Origin: [Eubacterium] cellulosolvens LD2006 | GTDB taxonomy: Bacteria; Bacillota; Clostridia; Lachnospirales; Lachnospiraceae | NCBI RefSeq assembly: GCF_000621585.1 | Contig: NZ_KK211309.1 | Span: forward strand, 312,244 to 376,243 | DNA length: 64,000 nt | Reading direction: 5' to 3' | Shown here: positions 9,224 to 17,593 of the stretch, piece by piece | Layout of the letters: each line of letters opens with the position of its first letter | How positions within the stretch are numbered: the first letter of the stretch is position 1 | Translations under genes and position numbers: made by a program | The notes under the pieces: model-generated | Database searches by the model: none | What the model was told of the DNA's origin: nothing | The model's input: the letters and a program-made list of their open reading frames with translations, nothing else

Positions 9224-9474
9224 CGTATTTTTTGAGTACATCTTCTCTGTGCACTCGTTTTGAAATTATTCAGGTTATTCCGTTCACTGTAAGTATCTGT
9301 AAGGTAAGTGATCAATGGGTTCTAAATTATTTGTTTTTATCCCTGTATCTTTGGATGACTCTACTTTAGCAGATAACAATCCATTTGTCAACAATAAATC
9401 TGACAATTACTAAAAATAATACTAATTATCATACAGTTGTCATGCGCAAGGTAGGTTGTTTGTGACAGTTTGCC

Positions 9475-9513
9475 GCGGAGCGTTTTGTGTTATAGAAATT
9501 CCGGAGGAATTCC
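9475..9513. repeat. Partial copy of the interspersed palindromic repeat
   Basis: GCGGAGCGTTTTGTGTTATAG followed by AAATTCCGGAGGAATTCC matches the head of the full element at 56012-56178 almost base for base; the rest of the element is missing. Confidence 0.7.
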
Positions 9514-9519
9514 TACGTG

Positions 9520-9563
9520 AAAAAAACGGACACGGGAAGCATGTGTTCATGCATCTCGTGTCC
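9520..9563 (-). terminator. Intrinsic terminator of the NifX-SlyD fusion gene
   Basis: The arms GGACACG (9528-9534) and CGTGTCC (9557-9563) with inner GCATG/CATGC pairing are followed, on the minus strand, by a run of seven T. It lies 17 bases after the stop codon. Confidence 0.85.
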
Positions 9564-9579
9564 TTCAGGGCGTTTTGTT

Positions 9580-10500
9580 TTACATTACGCTGACAAGTTC
9601 GATTTTGAAGTTGAGCTCTTTTCCGGCCATCTCGTGGTTCGCGTCAAAGGTGATGGTTTTTTCATCGCGGGCTTTGACTGTAACCGGAACCGGCTGTCCC
9701 ATGGCGTTGGAGAGATACACGTGGTCGCCGGCCTTCAGCTCGCCGGAACCCTCCAGCTGATCGAGATCTATCGTAAAGATCGCTCTCGGGTCAGGCATAC
9801 CGTAGGCTTCCTCCGGAGAGAGGTGGATATTTACAATGTCGCCGACTTCCATATCCACGACAGCTTTGTCAAATCCGGAGATCATCATGCCTGTGCCGCA
9901 GATGAAGTCGATCGGTTTTCCGCGCTCATAGGAGGAGTCGAAGACTGTTCCGTCGTTGAAGGTTCCGTGATAGTGAACGCTGCAGTTTTTGCCCGCGTTC
10001 TTTCCCTCGAGGATGACGCGAAGCTCATGTCCGCCGCAGCCTCCGCAGCCACAGCCGCATCCGCCTTCGCTGCCGCAACCGTCGCCGCAACCGCAGTCAT
10101 CACCACAGCCGCAGTCGTCACCGCAATCACAGTTACTTCCGGTTTCTTCCGAAGCGGCTTCCCTGTGGTCGTGGTGATCACAGTTGATTCCTGCAGACGT
10201 GATTGTGCCGTTCAGATAAGCACTGACAGCATCCTCTGTAGTTCCCGACACGCCGGAGAACACCTCAATGCCCGCCTCTTTCAGAGCGGCGTCTGCGCCT
10301 GCACCGAGGCCACCGCAGATGACAACCTGTACATCCTGCTCCGCGAGAAGACCCGCGAGTGCCTCATGTCCGGTATTTCCCGCATTGAGAACACCGCTGT
10401 CTGTGATCTTTCCGTCGTCAACTGTATAGATCATGAATTCTTTTGTCTTTCCGAAATGCTGAAAGACATTTCCGTTATCATAGGTAACTGCAATTTTCAT
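9580..10500 (-). CDS. Fusion of a NifX/NafY-type (FeMo-co-binding-like) domain and an SlyD-like FKBP prolyl isomerase
   Basis: 306 residues in three parts. Residues 1-105 resemble the dinitrogenase iron-molybdenum cofactor-binding fold (MKIAVTYDNGNVFQHFGKTK, then VQVVICGGLGAGADAAL). Residues 106-160 are a linker with 12 Cys in CxC/CxxC patterns, Asp pairs and an HHDH cluster. Residues 160-306 are an SlyD-type FKBP with its insert-in-flap part (VHYHGTFNDGTVFDSSYERG, SPEEAYG). Typical SlyD carries its metal-binding tail at the C-terminus; here it sits between two domains. A role in binding or delivering metal (nickel or an iron-sulfur species) in the cytoplasm is a reasonable inference. There is a TATAAT box (10541-10546, minus strand), and the gene is monocistronic with its own terminator. 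Confidence 0.85.
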   Translation of the reverse strand: MKIAVTYDNGNVFQHFGKTKEFMIYTVDDGKITDSGVLNAGNTGHEALAGLLAEQDVQVVICGGLGAGADAALKEAGIEVFSGVSGTTEDAVSAYLNGTITSAGINCDHHDHREAASEETGSNCDCGDDCGCGDDCGCGDGCGSEGGCGCGCGGCGGHELRVILEGKNAGKNCSVHYHGTFNDGTVFDSSYERGKPIDFICGTGMMISGFDKAVVDMEVGDIVNIHLSPEEAYGMPDPRAIFTIDLDQLEGSGELKAGDHVYLSNAMGQPVPVTVKARDEKTITFDANHEMAGKELNFKIELVSVM

Positions 10501-10714
10501 ATTTCAAATCCTTTCGTGCTGTTCTGTTTGGAGAACCACTATTATAGCATCCGGGCGGAGAATTTACCATAACGATCTGACCGTGTTGTGCGATTTGCCG
10601 GTTCGGAAACATTCGCATGTCCTGTATGGATAAATGGAACCGGAACTTCCGTCACGCGAGCGCCGGTATAGCTGCCTGGAGTATACGAAGGAGATGTTCT
10701 AACTCCGTGTTCCG

Positions 10715-12145
10715 TCAGATGCTGTCCGGATGCCAGGAAATCTCATCATCCAGGATCAGGTGGATCATGATGTCGGCAATCTTCGGATCGAACTGAGTGC
10801 CTGACTGTTTCCGCAGCTCTTCAATAATGTAGTCTTTGCTGCACTTCGAGCGATAGTACCGGTCGGTGGACATCGCGTCATAGCAGTCGGCCACACAGAT
10901 GATGCGGGCGACAAGCGGGATCTTTTCACCGGAGAGACCCTCGGGATATCCGGATCCGTCGTAGAATTCATGGTGGTAGAGGGCGCCGTCCTCAATTCCC
11001 GGGACGGAGGTGAAGTTGCTCAGCATCTCACGACCTTTGGTGGTGTGAGTCTTGATGATTTCAAACTCCTCATCCGACAGGCTTCCCTGTTTTTTCAGGA
11101 TGTTATCCGGAATATAAACCTTGCCGCAATCGTGCATCAGGGCAATGTAGTGCAGCTTCCGGATTTGTTCCTGCGGCATATTCAGTTTCTGTGCGATCTG
11201 CGTGGAATACTGTGCCACGCGCCTGGAGTGACCCTTGGTGTAGACGTCCTTGGCGTCGATGAACTCCGTAAACACACCGATGGACTGCCGGATAATATTG
11301 TCATCGAGTTCCAGCCGTTTCATCGTCTGGTTATCCATGACCAGGTATACCAGAAAGGCCGTCAGAAAAATAATCCACAGGAACGTAAACATCACGATGT
11401 ACGGAAAGAACGGCATTCGGAGTACCGAGTACTTCATCGAATAGATCAGACGGTAATCCAGTTCCGGGAAGTCCAGCTCATAGTTGGACCAGTCTTCCAT
11501 CTCATCAGAGTAAACAGTCGCCGAATTTTTCTTGTATTTGAGCGGACAGTACCAGATGAAACCGATGCTCGACATATTGGATCTGTGATCGAGCGGATAT
11601 TCTCTGGCTGTGTCTGCGTCCGGATGATAAGTGATCACGTCGCCTTTCTGAAGTTTCACCAGGAAGTTTCCGGAATAGATGTCACTTCCCGGAAAAGCTT
11701 TCGAGAGCGCCTGTCTGGTCTCGTTGGTGAGGTGCTCCGGACGGAGATTTCCGGCGTCGACCGTCACATTTCCTCTTGTGATGCTGATATCACCGTTCCA
11801 CTCCACATTCAGAAGAATCGGCTTTTTGACAGTGAGAATGAGCTCCCACCAGCGGATCGCGGCGTCACTGTGGTTCACAATATTATATTCATAGGTCATG
11901 CCATAGTAGTTATAGGGTTCGGATTCCGAACGGTTCAGATGAAATTTCCAACCGTTGTTGACCGCACGTTCCATTGTCGGTTCCCTGTATTCCAGCGCGC
12001 AATACGTTTCGCCCACGCCGGCCTGTCTTTGTTCGGAGTTCAGCTGATGAACGTGCATAAACATGATCGTATAGCCGATGATGAGCCCGGCCAAACAGAA
12101 CAGAAGAACAGTAAGAAAGAGTTTAGTCTGATGTTTAATATTCAT
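10715..12145 (-). CDS. Membrane-anchored HD-GYP domain protein, probable c-di-GMP phosphodiesterase
   Basis: 476 residues. One membrane helix at 10-30, an extracytoplasmic domain (about 35-235), a second helix (about 240-265), then a cytoplasmic HD-GYP domain. The metal and signature residues are visible: HSRRVAQYS, the HD pair in MHDCGKVYIP, KTHTTKGREML, HHEFYDGSGYPEGLSG (the GYP motif) and VADCYDAMSTDRYYR. It should hydrolyse c-di-GMP in response to an outside signal. It faces away from the GGDEF gene at 12535, with which it shares a 389-base promoter region. Its own promoter looks like the housekeeping type. Confidence 0.9.
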   Translation of the reverse strand: MNIKHQTKLFLTVLLFCLAGLIIGYTIMFMHVHQLNSEQRQAGVGETYCALEYREPTMERAVNNGWKFHLNRSESEPYNYYGMTYEYNIVNHSDAAIRWWELILTVKKPILLNVEWNGDISITRGNVTVDAGNLRPEHLTNETRQALSKAFPGSDIYSGNFLVKLQKGDVITYHPDADTAREYPLDHRSNMSSIGFIWYCPLKYKKNSATVYSDEMEDWSNYELDFPELDYRLIYSMKYSVLRMPFFPYIVMFTFLWIIFLTAFLVYLVMDNQTMKRLELDDNIIRQSIGVFTEFIDAKDVYTKGHSRRVAQYSTQIAQKLNMPQEQIRKLHYIALMHDCGKVYIPDNILKKQGSLSDEEFEIIKTHTTKGREMLSNFTSVPGIEDGALYHHEFYDGSGYPEGLSGEKIPLVARIICVADCYDAMSTDRYYRSKCSKDYIIEELRKQSGTQFDPKIADIMIHLILDDEISWHPDSI

Positions 12146-12301
12146 AACACCTGGTGATCGATTCTGGTAGAAAAAACAAACAGAAGTTATCGCATCTGCC
12201 GGATGGATAACGCCGGTTTTGACGACTTGTATCCTCGGAAATATACGCAGACAATGAAATACAGAGAACTCATATATTCAATGTTGCGCACACAATAAAA
12301 A

Positions 12302-12330
12302 ATTATAATAGATATTTGCCGGTGACTCAA
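12302..12330 (-). promoter_or_regulatory. SigA-type promoter of the HD-GYP gene
   Basis: On the minus strand TTGAGT (12330-12325), 17 bases, then TATAAT (12307-12302). The transcript would have a leader of roughly 150 bases. Confidence 0.65.
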
Positions 12331-12407
12331 TATTTGTGCAAAAACTTTCAAAATTAACAGAATTGAAATGTCAAATTATTTGGATCAGGCGTCCCGGAAA
12401 AGCTTTG

Positions 12408-12433
12408 ATAATGTGCAGGAAAGCTGCCGATAT
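12408..12433 (+). promoter_or_regulatory. Candidate FliA/SigD-type promoter
   Basis: ATAA (12408-12411), 14 bases, GCCGATAT (12426-12433). The -10 box is a perfect SigD match. It lies about 100 bases before the GGDEF gene. Confidence 0.6.
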
Positions 12434-12534
12434 ATCTAAAGGATAATTTTTTGATCATACAGATGGAGTCTGTGGCAGGAGATGGGATTCCATTTGAACC
12501 GGATGTTTCCATTCTGCGACAGAGGTGAACGATT

Positions 12535-13761
12535 ATGTACACGAAGAAACCGTTGGACATCATATCCGAGAAGATGGACGGATGGACAGGCAGAATTGCC
12601 GCGGCCCTCGGTCTGCTGCCGTACAGCAGAACCGTCATGGAGAAGCTGAACAGGAAGAACCTCACCATGGGACTTCCCATGCTGGTTCTCGTGTTTTCGG
12701 AATCTGTCTACAGGATTTATCTTCTCATGAATTATATGAGCGCAGTGGAAGATCACGAACGACTGCGCGCTTTTTTCATTTACAGCATGGTGATCATGAC
12801 GTCTCTTCTGATGGGAGTCGCTTTTTATCTTGACCGGAAGCGGAAGATCAGACATCCATTGGTGGTTGCGTGTATCATCTATGCGTTTATGTGGTTTCAC
12901 CTTTGCTACGGATTCCAGATCGCGACCGAGCAGGATTCGGTCATGAAATTCTTCAATATGTTTTTCATGGCGGTGATGATGAATTTCCTGCTCTTTAACG
13001 TGAGACCGGTGGTCACCGTGTTTTTGTGCCTTGTCTGTAATCAGTTTGTCATCCGCTGGACCAGCCGGTTCATGGTGCTGGAAGATACTTCGACACAGCA
13101 GATTCTCATGATCGCTGTGGTTCTGGTGTCAGCCATCCGGTACAACATGGTCATGGGGGCGGTACGGCTGGAGGAGAAGCTGGAACAGTACAGGGATGAA
13201 TTGAAACGGAAGAACGAGGAGCTGAGCATAAGGAATGAGCAGCTGCTGATGCTGTCCGGAACGGACGAGCTGACAGGTCTTTCCAACCGGTTTGCTCTGC
13301 GGCGTGAATTTGATTCATTCATAGGCAGGGATCTGTGCGTGATGATGAGCGACATCGATGACTTCAAGTATTACAACGACAGCTTCGGTCATGAGGTCGG
13401 AGACGAGGTGTTGATCGGCTATGCGAAGCTTTTGAAAGAGTGTTTTAAGAACACCCATTTATATCGCTACGGCGGAGATGAGTTTTTGCTGATCTCCTGT
13501 CTCAAAAAGACAGATTTTTTGCAGGCTGTCGGTGTCTTCATGGACAGACTGTCCGAGATGAGCCCGAATGAGGCCTGTAAAGCCCCGACGACCAGTGCCG
13601 GCGTAATCTGCGGAAACTGCAGAAACGCGGCAGTACTGCGCGGCATGTTTTCCATGGCGGACAGGGGGGTATACAAGGCAAAGCAGCAGGGAAAGAATCA
13701 GTATGTAGTGGAAGAATCCATTGAGGAGATCCGTGAGATTGACTGGACGTGGGTTCCCTGA
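12535..13761 (+). CDS. Membrane-bound GGDEF diguanylate cyclase
   Basis: 408 residues. About five or six hydrophobic helices fill residues 40-205 and form the sensory membrane part. A short coiled coil (about 208-238, EEKLEQYRDELKRKNEEL) leads to a complete GGDEF domain: GTDELTGLSNRFALRREFD, MSDIDDFKYYND and YRYGGDEFLLIS. The RxxD inhibitory site expected a few residues before GGDEF is absent, so product feedback is not expected. It should make c-di-GMP from GTP at the membrane. The start has GAGGTG upstream, and a SigD-like promoter suggests co-expression with flagellar genes. Confidence 0.9.
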   Translation: MYTKKPLDIISEKMDGWTGRIAAALGLLPYSRTVMEKLNRKNLTMGLPMLVLVFSESVYRIYLLMNYMSAVEDHERLRAFFIYSMVIMTSLLMGVAFYLDRKRKIRHPLVVACIIYAFMWFHLCYGFQIATEQDSVMKFFNMFFMAVMMNFLLFNVRPVVTVFLCLVCNQFVIRWTSRFMVLEDTSTQQILMIAVVLVSAIRYNMVMGAVRLEEKLEQYRDELKRKNEELSIRNEQLLMLSGTDELTGLSNRFALRREFDSFIGRDLCVMMSDIDDFKYYNDSFGHEVGDEVLIGYAKLLKECFKNTHLYRYGGDEFLLISCLKKTDFLQAVGVFMDRLSEMSPNEACKAPTTSAGVICGNCRNAAVLRGMFSMADRGVYKAKQQGKNQYVVEESIEEIREIDWTWVP

Positions 13762-13778
13762 AACAGTACCTGATGCGT

Positions 13779-13804
13779 GAAAGTTGCGAATAGCATACCG
13801 ATGT
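13779..13804 (+). promoter_or_regulatory. Candidate FliA/SigD-type promoter
   Basis: GAAA (13779-13782), 14 bases, ACCGATGT (13797-13804). Same geometry as the boxes at 989, 12408 and 50553. It lies 50 bases before the next start codon. Confidence 0.45.
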
Positions 13805-13853
13805 AAGAATTGTAGTTGTAGAAAAAGGCGAGATCGCTTTTCTGGAGAGTAAA

Positions 13854-16800
13854 ATGGGAAAAAATATCAGAACGGCATGTTTCCGTCATGAACTTTTTTT
13901 CAAAGCATTTGATTCCATGCCCGGGGGATTTTTTATCTACCGGGCCGATGAGAGTGAAGAAGTGCTCTATGCAAATAAATATGTACTTGAGATGTATGAG
14001 TGCGATACGGAAGAGGAGTTTCTGACGCTCACGGACGGAACGTTCCGGAAGATGGTGCATCCGGAGGAAATCGACGATGTGGAGCGCGACATCTGCAGAC
14101 AGATCTGCTCCGGAAATGATCTTTTTGACCATGTGAGTTACCGGATCCGCACGAAGACAGGTAAGATCAAGTACATTGAGGATTTCGGACGACTGGTTCA
14201 CCTCGAAGAGGTTGGGGATGTCTACTATGTTTTTGTGAGTGACCGGGATATCAAGTACATGAGTTATGATATCGACCGTCTGACAGGTCTGCCGGGCCAG
14301 AGACGGTTTCTGGCCTACGCGGAGACTGCGCTCAGGAATTATGACAGACAGGAAGCCGACAGTAATGTGGCTTTCCTGTACATTAATATATCGAAATTCA
14401 AGATTTTCAACGTCAGATTCGGAATGTCGGCCGGAGATCTTCTGCTGCAGGATATTGCCGCTCTTTTAAGGGAGACGTTTTCGGACGGATACACCGCCCG
14501 TTTTGCCGATGACCATTTCGCGGTGTACGTTGAAAAGGGTAATCTGGAACAGAAAATTCAATGCCTGAATGAGGCGCTGGATCATCTGCGGAATGAGACG
14601 AAGATCCGGGCGAAAATCGGAATCTACCGTGTGAAAGACTGCTCGGTGGCCCCGGAACTGGCCTGTGATCTCGCAAAGCTCTCCTGTGACAGTATCCGGA
14701 ACAATCCGGATAAGAATATCGAGGAGTATACCGATGAGATCGGGCACAAGCTGGAAGTTCACGAGTATGTTCTCGACCACATCGACGAGGCGATTGAGAA
14801 TCATTATATCAAGGTCTACTACCAGCCGGTTGTACGTTCGGTATCCGGTGCGCTCTGCGGGTTTGAGGCTCTCGCAAGATGGATCGATCCGAAGGTCGGT
14901 TTTCTTCCGCCTTCTGATTTTGTTCCAACACTGGAGGAAAGCCGGCAGATCCATAAGCTTGACTGCTATATGATCCGGGAGATCTGCAGGAACTACAGGG
15001 ATCATGTTGATGCGAACGAAGCGGTTGTCCCGGTTTCGTTCAACCTCTCAAGTATTGATTTTATCGCCTGTGATATCGGCGGGATCGTCGATGAGGCCGT
15101 GGAAGAATTCCGGGTGCCCCGCGAGATGATTAACATTGAGATCACAGAGAGTATGTTTATTCAGGATGCCCAGAGAATCGGACGAGAGATCGATCGTTTC
15201 CACGGCCGAGGATACCAGGTATGGATGGACGACTTCGGCAGCGGCTATTCCTCGCTCAATCTGCTGAAGGACTTCACCTTTGACGAGATGAAGATTGATA
15301 TGGGATTTCTCTCGAGCTTTACACAAAAGTCGAAGGATATCCTGGAATCCACCGTTCGTATGGCGAAGAAGATCGGTATTCAGACGCTGGCAGAGGGTGT
15401 CGAGACAGAAGAACAGTTTGAGTTCCTGCGCTCGATCGGCTGCGAGAAACTGCAGGGATACTACTTCGGAAAACCGATGCCGTACGAAGAGAGCATGAAA
15501 CAGTGCACGGACAAGGGGATGCGGATCGAAACACTCGCGTGGCGGCGTTACTACGATGCGGTTGGCAAGATTGATTTTCTGTCGGATCAGCCGCTGGCGG
15601 TCATCGAGGATAATGGAAAAGAATTCCGCTTCCTCTTTGCCAATGAGAAATATCTGCAGACGCTACGCTCCAACGGTGTGGAAAGCCTGGAACAGGAGTC
15701 CTACACAATGAACCGCACGGGAACAGTCATGGGCAAGATGTTCCGGGAGTTCGTGCGCACGATGATTAAGTGGAACACGCGGGAACACACGCTGACATAT
15801 CCTTCCGGCAATCAGTTCATGCGTCTCAATGCCAGGATCATCGCTTGCTGCAACGGCTACAATATGATTACGGTGAACCTGTTCAATATCACGAGACAGA
15901 CGGATGAAGAAGAGCAGGCGGTGCGAAACGGAATTCTCAAGAATATCTTCTATCTGTATGAAGACATCGCGCTGGAGAATATCGCCGATGACAGTGTCGA
16001 ACTGTTTTTCCTTACCGGATCGGGCAAGTCCGGCGAGACGCAGGGAATGAAATACGGAATCGACAAACTTCGCGACGAGTACATCCGTTATGCGATTTAT
16101 CCGGAGGACAGAGAGCGGTACACTGCATATTCCGATCCGAAGACGATTCGGGAGCGCGTGCTCGCGACCGGGAACGGCTTTCTCGCTGACTACTTCCGGA
16201 CAAAGGGAAAAGACGGAAATTACAGGTGGATGACTCATACGACGCTCGTAATTCCGAAGTCGAATGATCAGCTTTATCTGCTGATCTGCAAGGAGGCCGC
16301 TTTCGAGAACCCGGTTGTCAGGGAAAGTCTCAGCAGTACGTACGGCAGGGAGCTGTTCTCGAAGAAGTGGACGACGGAAGTGACGGATAACCAGGAGATT
16401 ACAGACGAACTTCTCTGGAAGAATCTCCGCGATTTTTCGCGTTTCAACTATTTCTGGAAGGATAAGAACCGTCGGTTCGTCGGAGTCTGTCAGAGCTTCC
16501 TGGACTATTACGGCATGTCATCCGAGGAGGAAGTACTTGGAAAGACGGACGAGGAGATGCAGTGGCATGTGGCGGACGGTCCGTACAAGAACGATGAGGA
16601 ACGGATTATCTCTGAGGGAATCACGGTACACGATGTTCCGGGCAAATGTATCATCAAAGGAACGTTGCACAACATCGCCTGTACAAAAGTTCCGATTTAC
16701 AGGGACGGTAAGATTGTAGGTATTATCGGTTACTTCGTGGACATTGACAAGCAGAACAAGATCAACGATTCGCTGAAGCGCGTGGCTTCGGTCGATACGG

Positions 16801-17255
16801 TGACCGGACTTGCCAACATCCGCGGGCTGATCGAGAATATGGGAGACTATATCGAGGAGTTCCGGCGAAACGGTGTGGACTTTGTCGTTGTGCACGTGGA
16901 GGTCGAAGAATATGTGAGGCTCCGCGAGATTTACGGACACGAGGCGGGAGACGAGCTGCTCCGGCTTCTGGCAGAGATTCTGCTGCGCTGTTTCAGACAT
17001 GCCGCTTCAATCGGAAGGTTCTGTGAGGGCGAGTTCTTCGTTTTGTACAGATACGAGGATCAGAACGATGTGGCGACCATTGTGAAGAAAGTCAAGGAGG
17101 AAATCCACGAATTGCATCACGTCGGAGACGCTGTATGTTCGTGCTTTGCGACAATCACACTGGAGTATGCGGCGATGACTGAGGACCCGGAGATCCTGGT
17201 CGTAAATCTGATACAGAATTCCATCCTCAAGCGCAAAGGAAACCGGAAAGAATAA
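13854..17255 (+). CDS. Large PAS-GGDEF(degenerate)-EAL-PAS-PAS-GGDEF(degenerate) protein, probable c-di-GMP phosphodiesterase
   Basis: 1133 residues, soluble. Residues 15-120 are PAS-like. A GGDEF-fold domain (about 130-285) has ADDHF in place of GGDEF, so it is unlikely to be a cyclase. The EAL domain (about 295-545) keeps its catalytic set: GFEALARW, FNLSSIDF, NIEITES, WMDDFGSGYSS, FDEMKID, LAEGVET and LQGYYFGKPM. Two or three PAS-like domains follow (about 560-960); the last ends in a typical IYRDGKIVGIIGYFVDI. A final GGDEF-fold domain (975-1125) has CEGEF. Most likely a phosphodiesterase tuned by several sensor domains. Ribosome site GGAGAG is 4-5 bases before the ATG. Confidence 0.88.
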   Translation: MGKNIRTACFRHELFFKAFDSMPGGFFIYRADESEEVLYANKYVLEMYECDTEEEFLTLTDGTFRKMVHPEEIDDVERDICRQICSGNDLFDHVSYRIRTKTGKIKYIEDFGRLVHLEEVGDVYYVFVSDRDIKYMSYDIDRLTGLPGQRRFLAYAETALRNYDRQEADSNVAFLYINISKFKIFNVRFGMSAGDLLLQDIAALLRETFSDGYTARFADDHFAVYVEKGNLEQKIQCLNEALDHLRNETKIRAKIGIYRVKDCSVAPELACDLAKLSCDSIRNNPDKNIEEYTDEIGHKLEVHEYVLDHIDEAIENHYIKVYYQPVVRSVSGALCGFEALARWIDPKVGFLPPSDFVPTLEESRQIHKLDCYMIREICRNYRDHVDANEAVVPVSFNLSSIDFIACDIGGIVDEAVEEFRVPREMINIEITESMFIQDAQRIGREIDRFHGRGYQVWMDDFGSGYSSLNLLKDFTFDEMKIDMGFLSSFTQKSKDILESTVRMAKKIGIQTLAEGVETEEQFEFLRSIGCEKLQGYYFGKPMPYEESMKQCTDKGMRIETLAWRRYYDAVGKIDFLSDQPLAVIEDNGKEFRFLFANEKYLQTLRSNGVESLEQESYTMNRTGTVMGKMFREFVRTMIKWNTREHTLTYPSGNQFMRLNARIIACCNGYNMITVNLFNITRQTDEEEQAVRNGILKNIFYLYEDIALENIADDSVELFFLTGSGKSGETQGMKYGIDKLRDEYIRYAIYPEDRERYTAYSDPKTIRERVLATGNGFLADYFRTKGKDGNYRWMTHTTLVIPKSNDQLYLLICKEAAFENPVVRESLSSTYGRELFSKKWTTEVTDNQEITDELLWKNLRDFSRFNYFWKDKNRRFVGVCQSFLDYYGMSSEEEVLGKTDEEMQWHVADGPYKNDEERIISEGITVHDVPGKCIIKGTLHNIACTKVPIYRDGKIVGIIGYFVDIDKQNKINDSLKRVASVDTVTGLANIRGLIENMGDYIEEFRRNGVDFVVVHVEVEEYVRLREIYGHEAGDELLRLLAEILLRCFRHAASIGRFCEGEFFVLYRYEDQNDVATIVKKVKEEIHELHHVGDAVCSCFATITLEYAAMTEDPEILVVNLIQNSILKRKGNRKE

Positions 17256-17292
17256 ACCGGAAAGAAAAAGAGAATACCGGGAGCATCATACA

Positions 17293-17337
17293 ATTACGGG
17301 GAACCGCCGGAACGGCGATTTCCCGTAATGTTTGTCT
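17293..17337 (+). terminator. Intrinsic terminator after the large EAL gene
   Basis: The arms ATTACGGG (17293-17300) and CCCGTAAT (17322-17329), with an inner CCG/CGG hairpin, are followed by GTTTGTCT. Confidence 0.65.
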
Positions 17338-17377
17338 CATATGATCATTAGGAGTGAAAAAATAGAGAAAAACAATA

Positions 17378-17431
17378 CCCCCTTAGGATTAAGGGGATGG
17401 GGGAGTCGAGGTCCGCTTGCGGACTTTGTTG
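17378..17431. repeat. Partial copy of the interspersed repeat (tail end)
   Basis: GGGGATGGGGGAGTCGA, then GTCCGCTTGCGGACTTTGTT, corresponds to the tail of the full element at 56012-56178, read on the opposite strand. Confidence 0.65.
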
Positions 17432-17455
17432 TATAAGCAGATAACCGGGAGAAAA

Positions 17456-17510
17456 AACCAAAGCCCGCGCATCCTGACGAGAGATGTGCGGGCTTCGGTT
17501 TTCTTTTTTC
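17456..17510. terminator. Bidirectional intrinsic terminator
   Basis: 18-base arms, AACCAAAGCCCGCGCATC (17456-17473) and its near-perfect complement at 17483-17500, are flanked by A-rich sequence on the left and TTTTCTTTTTT on the right. It would end the PocR-receptor transcript (minus strand) and any rightward read-through. Confidence 0.85.
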
Positions 17511-17593
17511 AGTAGGGGGTACATGTTGTTGCTTATATGTAAAGTGGATTCTGTAATCGCGAAATCACAGAACCCGCAGTACATGCTGCATGC

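Larger units (their letters stand above)
9064..9474. other. AT-rich noncoding stretch with direct repeats, possible small RNA
   Basis: About 410 bases clearly richer in A/T than the flanks and with no credible gene; the one open frame (9106-9315, minus) has no ribosome site and no family resemblance. A 22-base motif occurs twice 70 bases apart, and ACTGTAAGT occurs at 9161 and 9286. With the strong minus-strand terminator at 9018-9061, the stretch looks like the body of a leftward noncoding RNA or a decayed foreign insert. Neither can be settled here. Confidence 0.35.

Noticed and set aside
9106-9315. Possible 69-residue protein in the AT-rich island
   Set aside because: TTG start, no ribosome site, and it crosses the direct repeats; a noncoding reading is preferred.
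10021-10180. Repetitive Cys/Gly/Asp codons taken for a CRISPR or satellite repeat
   Set aside because: The pattern is in frame and codes for the metal-binding linker; no spacers or fixed repeat unit.
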